This document shows positions 9,218 to 17,641 of a stretch of 22,500 nt of DNA, one piece after another. Source of the stretch: Cryptomeria japonica (Eukaryota > Streptophyta > Pinopsida > Cupressales > Cupressaceae); the NCBI RefSeq assembly GCF_030272615.1, contig NW_026729147.1, forward strand, positions 125,001 to 147,500, read 5' to 3'. How positions within the stretch are numbered: position 1 is the first letter of the stretch; each line of letters opens with the position of its first letter. The position numbers and the translations under genes were made by a program. The notes beneath the pieces are model-generated. The model made no database searches, was not told the DNA's origin, and was given only the letters and a program-made list of their open reading frames with translations.

Positions 9218-9312
9218 ATTCCCTTTTTCTCACTATCTTTCAAAACGGAAATTTTAAAATCTCGTTTTTTTTTTGCCTTTTATGGAAATTAGTGAAGGCA
9301 TCGCATCAAAGG
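9218..9312. repeat. T-rich spacer element 14
   Basis: Copy-B equivalent of the element at 1295. Confidence 0.83.
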
Positions 9313-10988
9313 TGCGCACCTCGCTGCCCACCTTGGTGTGCTCCGAGGTGCCCACCACGGTGCGCAACGCCGGTGCGAACCCGGGAGCGCCCCGATGTGT
9401 GCTCCAAGGTGCGGCGTGCACGAAGTCGGACCCCGGTTTGCCCCGGGTGCGCACCTCGCGTGCACCTTGGTGCGCACACCTTGGCTGGGTTGCGCGGCCT
9501 GGTGGGCACCATGGTGCGCACCAAGGAGCGCTCCGAAGTGTGCTCCAAGGTGCGGCGTGCACGAAGTCGGAGCCCGGTTTGCCCCGGGTACGCACCTCGC
9601 GTGCACCTTCGCCGGGGTGGGCACCTCGGCTGGGTTGCGCGCCCTGGTGCGCACCAAGGAGCGCTCCGAAGTGTGCTCCAAGGTGCGGCGTGCACGAAGT
9701 CGGAGCCCGGTTTGCCCCGGGTGCGCACCTTCGCCGCGGTGCGCACCATGGCGTGCACGAAGTCGGAGCCCGGTTTGCCCCGGGTGCGCACCTCGCGTGC
9801 ACCTTCGGCGGGGTTGCGCGCCCTGGTGGGCACCATGGTGCGCACCAAGGAGCGCTCCGAAGTGTGCTCCAAGGTGCGGCGTGCACGAAGTCGGAGCCCG
9901 GTTTGCCCCGGGTGCGCACCTCGCGTGCACCTTCGGCGGGGTTGCGCGCCCTGGTGGGCACCATGGTGCGCACCAAGGAGCGCTCCGAAGTGTGCTCCAA
10001 GGTGCGGCGTGCACGAAGTCGGAGCCCGGTTTGCCCCGGGTGCGCACCTCGCGTGCACCTTCGCCGCGGTGGGCACCATGGCGTGCACGAAGTCGGAGCC
10101 CGGTTTGCCCCGGGTGCGCACCTCGCGTGCACCTTCGCCGGGGTGGGCACCTCGGCTGGGTTGCGCGCCCTGGTGCGCACCAAGGAGCGCTCCGAAGTGT
10201 GCTCCAAGGTGCGGCGTGCACGAAGTCGGAGCCCGGTTTGCCCCGGGTGCGCACCTCGCGTGCACCTTCGCCAGGGTGGGCACCTCGGTGCGCACACCTT
10301 CTCAATGTTTTCTTGCCTTTTCTGGAAATTGGTGAAGGCAGCGCATCAAAGGTGCGCACCTCGGTGTGCTCCGAGGTGCGAACCCGAGAGCGCTCCGAGG
10401 TGCCCACGAAGTCGAAAGTCGGGTTAATTGCATTGTTTTCCCCGGGTGCGCTCCGAGGTGCGCAACATCGGCGCGCACCAAGGAGGGCTCCGAAGTGTGC
10501 TCCAAGGTGCGCACGATGGCGTGCACCTCTGGTGCGCACGATTCGGAGCTCGGTTTGACCGGGGTGCGCACACCTTGGCTGGGTTGCGCACCTTTTGTGC
10601 GCTCCAAGGTGCGCACGAAGTCGGAGCTCGGTTTGCCCCGGGTGCGCACCTTCGCCAGGGTGCGCACCTTGATGCGCACGCCTTGGCTGGGCTGCGCACC
10701 TTGGTGGGCGCCATGGTGCGCACCTTTCGTGCGCTCCAAGGTGCGCACGAAGTCGGAGCTCGGTTTGCCCCGGGTGCGCACCTTGGTGGGCGCCATGGTG
10801 CACTCCGAGGTGCCCAAGATTGGTGCGCACCAAGGAGCGCTCCGAAGTGCGCTCCAAGGTGCGCGCGAAGTCGAAAGTTGGGTTAATTGTCCGGTTTGCC
10901 TCGGGTGCGCACCTTGCGTGCACCTTCGCCAGGGTGGGCGCCTTGGTGCGCACACCTTGGCTGGGCTGCGCACACCTTGGCACCCGCG

Positions 10989-11095
10989 TTTCCTTCATTT
11001 TAAATTTTTTTTTTTTACAATCTCTCAAGTGGGAAATTCTATAATCTCAACTTTTTTTGCCTTTTCAGGAAACTTTTGAATGGAGCGCATCATTG
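10989..11095. repeat. T-rich spacer element, diverged boundary copy (copy B)
   Basis: Copy-B equivalent of the diverged element at 3066, with the 12-T run and the AAGTGGGAAATTCTATAATC variant, directly left of the GC-rich 5S flank. Confidence 0.75.
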
Positions 11096-11511
11096 GTGCG
11101 CTCCGAAGTGTGCTCCAAAGCTCTCTCCAGCTGCGTGCACCTGCCCCGGCCGCGCACCCGGCCCCGCCCAGCTTCGCTCACCTGTCCCGGGCGTCTGGTG
11201 CGGAACCTTAGAGTAAGAAACATCACCGTGCACCTTGGCCAACGTGCGCGACTCGACCGAGCGCGCACTGGCCGAGGTGCACACCGATTTCACCTGGGTG
11301 CGCGCGCAGCACCTCGGGCGCACCGGGGTGCGCGCACAACGCCCGGGTTGCACCGTGGCCTGTGTGCTCGGGGCGCCTCGGGTGCGCGCTCGGTGTCGCC
11401 CCCGCGCGCGCGGTAGTGCGGGCAGCGCACCCCGGCCCGGCCCGGCCCCGACGAGAACGCAAACGGGCAAAAGGTTTATTCAAATAGCATTGCGACGCCC
11501 GGCGAAAAACT
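11096..11511. repeat. GC-rich flank on the 3' side of 5S copy 2
   Basis: Copy-B equivalent of 3173-3588, including the left member of the diverged repeat that brackets the 5S (about 11303-11403). No gene seen. Confidence 0.7.
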
Positions 11512-11517
11512 AAAAAA
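11512..11517 (-). terminator. Pol III terminator of 5S copy 2
   Basis: Six T on the minus strand directly after the 5S 3' end, then AG and five more T, identical to copy 1. Confidence 0.85.
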
Positions 11518-11635
11518 GGGTGCAACACCGGGACTTCCCGGGAGGTCACCCATCCCAGTACTACTCCGGCCCAAGCGCGCTTAACTGCGGAGTTCTGATG
11601 GGATCCGGTGCACTAACGCTGGTATGATCGCACCC
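11518..11635 (-). rRNA. 5S rRNA: 5S ribosomal RNA gene, copy 2
   Basis: Identical to the 118-nt gene at 3595-3712, exactly 7923 bp to the right, with the same complementary ends, A box, intermediate element and C box, and the same T-runs after it. Both copies therefore look functional. It is the 5S nearest the Pol I promoters, about 2.7 kb left of the first one and on the opposite strand, so Pol III and Pol I would move apart. Two 5S genes in one spacer means either a short, widely spaced 5S tandem within the IGS or variation in IGS length among rDNA units. Confidence 0.97.
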
Positions 11636-11663
11636 GTTATGAGCTTGTCGCAGTGTGTACTTA
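11636..11663 (-). promoter_or_regulatory. 5S upstream promoter elements, copy 2
   Basis: Same TAAGTA near -28 to -23, GCGAC and C at -1 as copy 1. Weak TATA-like match. Confidence 0.5.
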
Positions 11664-12032
11664 GCAAACCGCGACCCACGTGCGAATCCACCCCGGCCAC
11701 CCACCCCCGTCGAGGTGCACACCCTCCCTCGCGAAGTGCGCCCCGTTCGCCAAGTGTGAGCCCTGCCCGGGTGCGCGCACCTTGCTAGGGCGTCGGGTGT
11801 GCACCCGGCCCGGCCTACGTGCGTGCACCTGGAGGGGGCGTCGTGTGCGTGCAGTGTCCCGTCTGCAACGCGGTGCCCACACACCACCTCGGGCGCAACG
11901 ACCTGCGCTCACATGTGGGCCGAGTGCACCTTGGTGCATGTTCGGGGCGCCTCGGGTGCACGCTCGATCTTGCCCCGGTGCACCAAGGCGCTCGGTTTGC
12001 CCCGGGTGCGCACTTGGTGCAAGGTGGGCACC
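11664..12032. repeat. GC-rich flank on the 5' side of 5S copy 2
   Basis: Copy-B equivalent of 3741-4109, containing the right member of the diverged repeat bracketing the 5S (TCGGGGCGCCTCGGGTGC at 11942-11959). Nothing coding supported. Confidence 0.65.
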
Positions 12033-12369
12033 CAAAATAGGGATCAAGCACCAAAACACAAGTTTCGGGATGCAAAATGGGACCCAAGGACCACAAATGC
12101 GTTCCAAGACCCATGATGGGTCCACGAGAACAAAAATGTGTTCCGAGACTTAATAAACAAATATTGGGTTTTAGGAGAAGAAACATGCTCTGATGCCCAA
12201 AACGAGAATCGACCCCGAAAAGGCCACAGGCCAAAAGTGGGATGCGAGACAAAAAAAAATGGGACCCGAGGACCAAAATTGGGTTCCCAGGTCGAAGACA
12301 GGGCAACCGGACAAGAAACGACCTCTAAGGCTCGAAATGAGTCCCGACGACTAAAACTTGACAAGAAGC
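12033..12369. repeat. A-rich degenerate repeat stretch, copy B
   Basis: Copy-B equivalent of 4110-4446. One base difference seen (12347 A for 4424 G). No gene or mobile element recognised. Confidence 0.6.
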
Positions 12370-14084
12370 ACCCATCAGGCACCCAACTCGACACCCATGG
12401 GATGCCGACCCACCCGGGCTTCCACCTAGCACACCTTGGCACCCACCCACCCTCGCACCCAACCTCGCACCCAACTTAGCACCTTTGAACCCACATTGGC
12501 ACTCACCCTGACCCTGGCACCTTGGAACCCACATTGGCACTCACCTTGACCCTGGCACCCACCTTTGCACTCACCTTGGGACCCACCCTGGCTCCCACCT
12601 CGGCACCCACCCAGACACCCACCTTGGTTCCTTGGCACCCACCTTGGATCCTTGGCACCCACCCCGACACCCACCTTGGCACGCAACTTGGCTACTTGCC
12701 ACCCACCTTGGCTCCTTGACGCCCACCCCGACAACCACCCCGTGACCTACCCTGGCTAGGGTTGGTGCACACCCACCCTGGTGCCCACCTTGGCACCCAC
12801 CCTATGACCCACCTTGGCACGCACCTTAGTACCCACCCCGTTACCCACCCTAGGACCCACCCCATGACCCACCTTGGCCAGGGTGGGTGCACCCACCCTG
12901 GTGCCCACCTTGGCACCCACCCATCCTAGCACCCAGCCTGTGACCGGGCTTGGAACCCAACCTTGCACCCGCACCCGTCTTGGCCAGTGTGGGTGCGCAC
13001 CCATCCTGGCACCCACGTTGTGACACACCCTTTAACCCACGCACCCTAGCACCCACGTTGGCACCCACCTTGGAACCCAACCTAGCAACTTGGCACCCAC
13101 CCCGTGACCCACCTTGGCATCCACCATAGCAGTCGCCGACTTGGCACCCACCTCGGCACCCACCTTGACACTTGTGGACCCACCTTGCCACTCACCCTAG
13201 CATCGACCCATCCTAGCACCCACCCTGGCACCTTTGCACCCTAGCACTCACCCATCCTAGCACCTAACCTGTGACCCACCTTGACACTCACCCTCGCACC
13301 CACCTTGGAACCCAACCTAGCACCCACCCACCCTGACACCAACCCTAGCACCTACCCACCCTTGCACCCACCCTGTGACCCATCTTGGCACCCACCCATC
13401 CTACCACTCAACCTATCACCCACCTTCTCACCCACCTTGGCATCCACCTTAGCACCCACCCACACTGGCACCTTGGCACCCACCTCGGGCAAGGTGGGTG
13501 CACACCCACCCTGGCACCCAATTTAGAACCCACCGAGCATGTTACCCACCTTGGCACCCACATTGCAGCCCACCCTAGTACCCACCCTATGACCCACATT
13601 GGCATCCACACCCTAGCACCCAGGCACCTCGACACCCGCCTTGACACCCACCCTAGCACTGAACCTGTGACCCACCTTGGAACTCACCCTAGAACCCACC
13701 CACCCTGTGAACCACCTTGGCATCCACCTTAGCACCCACCCACCTTGGCACCCACTCTAGCACTCACCCATCCTAACACCCAACTTGTTACCCACCTTGG
13801 CACCCGCCCTCGCGTCCACCTTGAAACCCACCCTAGCACCCACCCACGCAGGAGCCCACCTTGGCACCCAACCTAACACCCACGCATCCTGGCACCCAAC
13901 TTGTGACCCACCTTGGAACCCACCCTAGTACCCACCTTTGAACCCACTATATCACCAACCCACCTTGGCACCCACCCTATGACCCTCTTTGGAATCCACC
14001 CTAGCACGCACCCACCCTGGCACCCACCATGGAGCGCACCCTAGCACCCACCCACCTCGGCACGCACCTCAACACCCACCTTGG
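12370..14084. repeat. CACCC-rich low-complexity tract, full length
   Basis: About 1.7 kb of degenerate CACCCACCTTGG-type repeat, strongly C-rich on the plus strand. The first 521 bp match 4447-4967 and the remainder is present once. Local pieces such as CTAGCACCCACC and TGTGACCCACCTTGG recur at irregular intervals, as expected of an old, unhomogenised array. Several places have four C3 tracts close together (12442-12460, 13355-13373), giving minus-strand G-quadruplex motifs. No gene is supported. Confidence 0.85.
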
Positions 14085-14280
14085 TGTGCGCACTGCGCCA
14101 ACCTCTCAAAGACCCTATGTGGTGCGCTCCAAAGTGTACACCTTTGGTGCGCTCCAAGGTGCGCACCTTTGGTGCACACCGAGGTGCACACCAAAGTGTC
14201 CACCGAGGTGAGCACCAAAGTGCACTCCAGGGTGCACACCAAGGCGTGCACCTTTGGTGCGGTCAATGCAAACGAATTCG
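14085..14280. repeat. Transition block with a promoter-less repeat remnant
   Basis: Begins with GCGCACTGCGCCAACC and TCTCAAAGACCCT, the part normally found 45-80 bp downstream of the promoters to its right, so it is the tail of a promoter repeat whose promoter is missing. It then has short alternations of CACCTTTGGTGCGC, CCAAGGTGCGCACC and ACACCGAGGTGCAC with many small dyads, and GCGTGCACCTTTGGTGCGGTCAA, which recurs at 14621. Confidence 0.65.
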
Positions 14281-14327
14281 GAAGTTGGGGTCGATGTCCT
14301 AATCGCTGCTGCAGACTACACGTATGA

Positions 14328-14358
14328 GAATCGGACAAATAGCTTTATATAGGGGAGG
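14328..14358 (+). promoter_or_regulatory. Pol I spacer promoter 1 (157-bp family)
   Basis: GAATCGGAC box followed by TATATAGGGGAGG at 14346-14358. The TATATA-GGGG core is the plant RNA polymerase I start-site signature, with initiation expected in or next to the G-run. One extra T sits between AGC and TATATA. The start region is a dyad: AGGGGAG (14351-14357) and CTCCCCT (14379-14385). Confidence 0.72.
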
Positions 14359-14485
14359 TGTTGCGTTTGATGGGTCGACTCCCCTGGTTGTGTGCACTGC
14401 ACCAACTTCAAAGACCCTGTCTTGTTTAAGAAGTCAAAAGTTGGGGTGGATGTCCTAATCATTGCTGCAGTCTACGCATGTATGA

Positions 14486-14515
14486 GAATCAGACAAATAG
14501 CTTATATAGGGGAGG
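14486..14515 (+). promoter_or_regulatory. Pol I spacer promoter 2 (157-bp family)
   Basis: GAATCAGAC box (A for G) and TATATAGGGGAGG at 14503-14515, 157 bp after promoter 1. Followed by GGGTTGACTCCCCTGG, keeping the CTCCCCT dyad arm. Confidence 0.72.
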
Positions 14516-14705
14516 TGTTGCATTCGGTGGGTTGACTCCCCTGGTTGTGCGCACTGCGCCAACCTCAAAGACCCCGCATAGCAGAAGAAGTCGGAAGTCG
14601 GATTTTGGTGAGCACCAAGGCGTGCACCTTTGGTGCGGTCAACGCAGACGAATTCAGAAGTTGGGGTGGATGTCCTAATCGTTGTTGCAGGCTACACATG
14701 TATGA

Positions 14706-14735
14706 GAATCAGACAAATAGCTTATATAGGGGAGG
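14706..14735 (+). promoter_or_regulatory. Pol I spacer promoter 3 (157-bp family)
   Basis: TATATAGGGGAGG at 14723-14735. It is 220 bp from promoter 2 because this unit carries an extra 63 bp with GCGTGCACCTTTGGTGCGG. The dyad arm is altered (ACTCCCTTGG). Confidence 0.7.
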
Positions 14736-14862
14736 TGTTGGGTTTGATGGGTCAACTCCCTTGGTTGTGCGCATTACGCCAACCTCAAAGACCTTGTTTT
14801 CGTTAAGAAGTCAAAAGTTGGGGTCAATGTCCTAATGGCTCCTGCAGGCTACACATGTATGA

Positions 14863-14892
14863 GAATCGGACAAATAGCTTATATAGGGGAGG
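14863..14892 (+). promoter_or_regulatory. Pol I spacer promoter 4 (157-bp family)
   Basis: GAATCGGAC box and TATATAGGGGAGG at 14880-14892, 157 bp after promoter 3, with GGGTCGACTCCCCTGG downstream. Confidence 0.72.
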
Positions 14893-15019
14893 TGTTGGGT
14901 TTGATGGGTCGACTCCCCTGGTTGTGCGCATTACGTCAACCTCAAAGACCTTGTTTTCGTTAAGAAGTCAAAAGTTGGGGTCGATGTCCTAATTGCTCCT
15001 GTAGACTACACATGTATGA

Positions 15020-15049
15020 GAATCAGACAAATAGCTTATATAGGGGAGG
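15020..15049 (+). promoter_or_regulatory. Pol I spacer promoter 5 (157-bp family)
   Basis: TATATAGGGGAGG at 15037-15049, 157 bp after promoter 4. The downstream dyad arm is CTCCCCTA, giving 8 bp complementary to TAGGGGAG. Confidence 0.72.
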
Positions 15050-15176
15050 TGTTGGGTTTGATGGGTTGACTCCCCTAGTTGTTCGCATTACACCAACCTC
15101 AAAGACCTTGTTTTCGTTTAGAAGCCGAAAGTTGGGGTCGATGTCCTAATTGCTCCTGCAGGCTACGCATGTATGA

Positions 15177-15206
15177 GAATCAGACAAATAGCTTATATAG
15201 GGGAGG
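15177..15206 (+). promoter_or_regulatory. Pol I spacer promoter 6 (157-bp family)
   Basis: TATATAGGGGAGG at 15194-15206, 157 bp after promoter 5; last of its family. Downstream are GGGTCGACTCCCCTGG and the GGTTG...CAACC mini-hairpin, then the sequence passes into the 52-bp array. Confidence 0.72.
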
Positions 15207-15334
15207 TGTTGGGTTTGATGGGTCGACTCCCCTGGTTGTGCGCATTGCGCCAACCTCAAAGACCCTGCATTGCGGATGAAGTCGAAAGTCAGAGTTTGGT
15301 GTGCTACAAGGTGTGGTCGAAGGTGCTCACCTAG

Positions 15335-16059
15335 GTGTGCACCTTTGGAGCACAGGAAAAGTGCCCTCCAAAAGTGCGCACCTTTGGAGTGCACAAAAGT
15401 GCCCTCCAAAAGTGCGCACCTTTGGAGCGCAGAAAAGTGCCCTCCAAAAAGTGCCCTCCAAAAGTGCGCACCTTTGGAGCGCAGAAAAGTGCCCTCCAAA
15501 AAGTGCCCTCCAAAAGTGCGCACCTTTGGAGCGCAGAAAAGTGCCCTCCAAAAAGTGCCCTCCAAAAGTGCGCACCTTTGGAGCGCAGAAAAGTGCCCTC
15601 CAAAAAGTGCCCTCCAAAAGTGCGCACCTTTGGAGCGCAGAAAAGTGCCCTCCAAAAAGTGCCCTCCAAAAGTGCGCACCTTTGGAGCGCAGAAAAGTGC
15701 CCTCCAAAAAGTGCCCTCCAAAAGTGCGCACCTTTGGAGCGCAGAAAAGTGCCCTCCAAAAAGTGCCCTCCAAAAGTGCGCACCTTTGGAGCGCAGAAAA
15801 GTGCCCTCCAAAAAGTGCCCTCCAAAAGTGCGCACCTTTGGAGCGCAGAAAAGTGCCCTCCAAAAAGTGCCCTCCAAAAGTGCGCACCTTTGGAGCGCAG
15901 AAAAGTGCCCTCCAAAAAGTGCCCTCCAAAAGTGCGCACCTTTGGAGCGCAGAAAAGTGCCCTCCAAAAAGTGCCCTCCAAAAGTGCGCACCTTTGGAGC
16001 GCAGAAAAGTGCCCTCCAAAAGTGCGCACCTTTGGAGCGCACAAAAGTGCCCTCCAAAA
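15335..16059. repeat. 52-bp tandem array (11 full units plus 38-39-bp variants)
   Basis: Eleven apparently identical 52-bp units start at 15412, 15464 and so on to 15932. Each is GTGCGCACCTTTGGAGCGCAG, AAAAGTGCCCTCC, AAAAAGTGCCCTCC, AAAA. Flanking units lack one 14-bp AAAAAGTGCCCTCC step: 39 bp at 15335, 38 bp at 15374, 15984 and 16022. TTTGGAG and CTCCAAA within a unit are complementary (7 bp, 14-nt loop). Since 52 is not a multiple of 3 and no stop occurs, all frames on both strands stay open; the resulting 250-370-codon frames are artefacts. The array lies between the two promoter families. Confidence 0.92.
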
Positions 16060-16163
16060 GTGCGCACTTTTGGTGCGCACCAAGGCGCTGGTTCGGTCGT
16101 TGCAGGCGAGTTCGGAAGTTGGGGTCGATGTCCTGAGCGGAGGTGCAAACTACACAGGTGTCG

Positions 16164-16193
16164 GAATCGGACAAATAGCTTATATAGGGGAGG
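16164..16193 (+). promoter_or_regulatory. Pol I spacer promoter 7 (311-bp family)
   Basis: GAATCGGAC box and TATATAGGGGAGG at 16181-16193. Downstream GGGTCGACTCCCCAGG keeps a 6-bp CTCCCC arm complementary to GGGGAG. Confidence 0.72.
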
Positions 16194-16474
16194 TGTATGC
16201 TTCGATGGGTCGACTCCCCAGGTTGAGCGCACCGCGCCAACCTCAAAGACCCTACGGTATGGATGAAGTCGGAAGTTGGGTCCGATGACCGATTCGATTA
16301 GTAGGTATGCTCATGAGGTCGGAATTTGGGTCCGATGACCTGCCATGTGCAGGAAGGCGAATGTTGACACTGTGCGTTGCAAGGTGCACACCAAGGCGCT
16401 GGTGCGGTCTTTTTAGTCGAGTTCGGAAGTTGGGGTCGATGTCCTGATCGGAGGTGCAAGCTACACAGGTGTGG

Positions 16475-16504
16475 GAATCGGACAAATAGCTTATATAGGG
16501 GAGG
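16475..16504 (+). promoter_or_regulatory. Pol I spacer promoter 8 (311-bp family)
   Basis: TATATAGGGGAGG at 16492-16504, 311 bp after promoter 7, with GTGTATGCTTCG and GGGTCGACTCCCCGGG downstream. Confidence 0.72.
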
Positions 16505-16785
16505 TGTATGCTTCGTTGGGTCGACTCCCCGGGTTGAGCGCACCGCGCCAACCTCAAAGACCCTACGGTATGGATGAAGTCGGAAGTTGGGTCCGATGAC
16601 CGATTCGATATGTAGGCATACTCGCGAGGTCGGAATTTGGGTCCGATGACCTGCCACGTGCAGGAAGGCGAATGTTGGCACTGTGCGTTGCAAGGTGCGC
16701 ACCAAGGCGCTGGTTCGGTCGTTGGAGGCGAGTTCGGAAGTTGGGGTCGATGTCTTGATCGGAGGTGCAAACTACACAGGTGTGG

Positions 16786-16815
16786 GAATCGGACAAATAG
16801 CTTATATAGGGGAGG
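16786..16815 (+). promoter_or_regulatory. Pol I spacer promoter 9 (311-bp family)
   Basis: TATATAGGGGAGG at 16803-16815, 311 bp after promoter 8; the unit is nearly the same as the previous one. Confidence 0.72.
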
Positions 16816-17096
16816 TGTATGCTTCGTTGGGTCGACTCCCCGGGTTGAGCGCACCGCGCCAACCTCAAAGACCCTACGGTATGGATGAAGTCGGAAGTTG
16901 GGTCCGATGACCGATTCGATATGTAGGCATACTCGCGAGGTCGGAATTTGGGTCCGATGACCTGCCATGTGCAGGAAGGCGAATGTTGGGACTGTGCGTC
17001 GCAAGGTGCGCACCAAGGCGCTGGTGCCGTCGTTGCAGTCGAGTTCGGAAGTTGGGGTCGATGTCCTGGTCAGAGGTGCAAACTACACAGGTGTGG

Positions 17097-17126
17097 GAAT
17101 CGGACAAATAGCTTATATAGGGGAGG
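17097..17126 (+). promoter_or_regulatory. Pol I spacer promoter 10 (311-bp family)
   Basis: TATATAGGGGAGG at 17114-17126, 311 bp after promoter 9. The downstream arm is changed to GACTCCCTGGG, which weakens the start-site dyad. Confidence 0.7.
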
Positions 17127-17251
17127 TGTATGCTTCGATGGGTCGACTCCCTGGGTTGAGCGCACCGCGCCAACCTCAAAGACCCTACAGTATGGATGAA
17201 GTCGGAAGTTGGGTCCGATGACCGATTCGATACGTAGGCATATTGGCGAGG

Positions 17252-17560
17252 TCTGAATTTGTGTCCGATGACCTGCCATGCGCAGGAAGGCGGAATTTGG
17301 GTCCGATGACCGAGTTGATGGCGTGCCATGCGCAGAAAGGCGGAATTTGGGTCCGATGACCGAGTTGATGTTGATGGCCCGCCATGCACAGGAAGGCGGA
17401 ATTTGGGTCCGATGACCGATTTGAAGGCGTGCCATACGCAAAAAGGCGGAGTTTGGGTCCGATGACCGAGTTGATATTGATGGCCCGCCATGCGCAGGAA
17501 GGCGGAATTTGGGTCCGATGACCTGACATACGCATGGAGTCCGACTCGGGGGCCGATGTT
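17252..17560. repeat. Short 50/56-bp repeats (GGGTCCGATGACC)
   Basis: Five copies of CGGA(A/G)TTTGGGTCCGATGAC start at 17291, 17341, 17397, 17447 and 17503, spaced 50, 56, 50 and 56 bp. The 6-bp difference is an extra TGATGT/TGATAT step after GAGT. A diverged copy starts near 17252. It is an expansion of the tail block of the 311-bp units; no promoter core inside. Confidence 0.8.
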
Positions 17561-17641
17561 CGATTCGATGACTTGCATTGTGGGTAAAGTCGGAAGTTGT
17601 GGTCTTTGACCCGATTCGATGACCAGACTTCGGCTGCTTGA

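Larger units (their letters stand above)
7924..10983. repeat. GTGCGCAC-rich spacer field 3 (copy of field 1)
   Basis: Copy-B equivalent of 1-3060, with the same monomer order, half-monomers and T-rich elements. I saw no base differences from copy A over this stretch. It also contains a truncated T-rich element at 10304-10353. No gene supported. Confidence 0.87.
7924..12890. repeat. Higher-order IGS repeat unit, copy B (partial)
   Basis: Second copy of the 7923-bp unit, matching 1-4967 base for base apart from three differences seen near its right end. It carries its own 5S gene on the minus strand. At 12891 it leaves copy A: here the CACCC tract simply continues for about 1.2 kb, whereas copy A jumps at 4968 to spacer monomers and a T-rich element. 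Copy B therefore shows the undisturbed order (5S, CACCC tract, promoters) and copy A carries the duplication junction. Confidence 0.9.
14281..15290 (+). repeat. 157-bp promoter repeat array (6 units)
   Basis: Units share: AGTTGGGGT(C/G)GATGTCCTAAT, TGCAGGCTACACATGTATGA, the promoter box, a GGGTCGACTCCCC dyad arm, GTGCGCA(C/T)T(A/G)CG, CCAACCTCAAAGACC and (in several) TTGTTTTCGTTAAGAAGTC. Promoter spacings are 157, 220, 157, 157 and 157 bp. Such arrays of duplicated (spacer) promoters are well known in plant and animal rDNA spacers. Confidence 0.85.
16060..17250 (+). repeat. 311-bp promoter repeat array (4 units)
   Basis: Four units with promoters exactly 311 bp apart. Unit order: GGTGCGCACCAAGGCGCTGG, GAGTTCGGAAGTTGGGGTCG, GGAGGTGCAAACTACACAGG, promoter box, GGTGTATGCTTCG, GGGTCGACTCCCC, CGCACCGCGCCAACCTCAAA, GACCCTACGGTATGGATGAA, then two GTCGGAA...GGGTCCGATGACC steps and CAGGAAGGCGAATGTTG. 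The part around the promoter is homologous to the 157-bp family; the extra length is the GGGTCCGATGACC block. The right end degrades after 17230. Confidence 0.88.

Noticed and set aside
14371-14385. GGGTCGACTCCCC compared with the mammalian Pol I terminator (Sal box, GGGTCGACCAG)
   Set aside because: Only GGGTCGAC is shared; the element lies just downstream of start sites and is better explained as the arm of the start-site dyad. No TTF-I-type site is established in plants.
15335-16059. CRISPR array
   Set aside because: Units are contiguous and identical with no unique spacers, and the context is plant rDNA.
15146-16246. Large open frames (250-366 codons) over the 52-bp array on both strands
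   Set aside because: A stop-free repeat whose length is not a multiple of 3 keeps every frame open; the predicted proteins are pure repeat translation.
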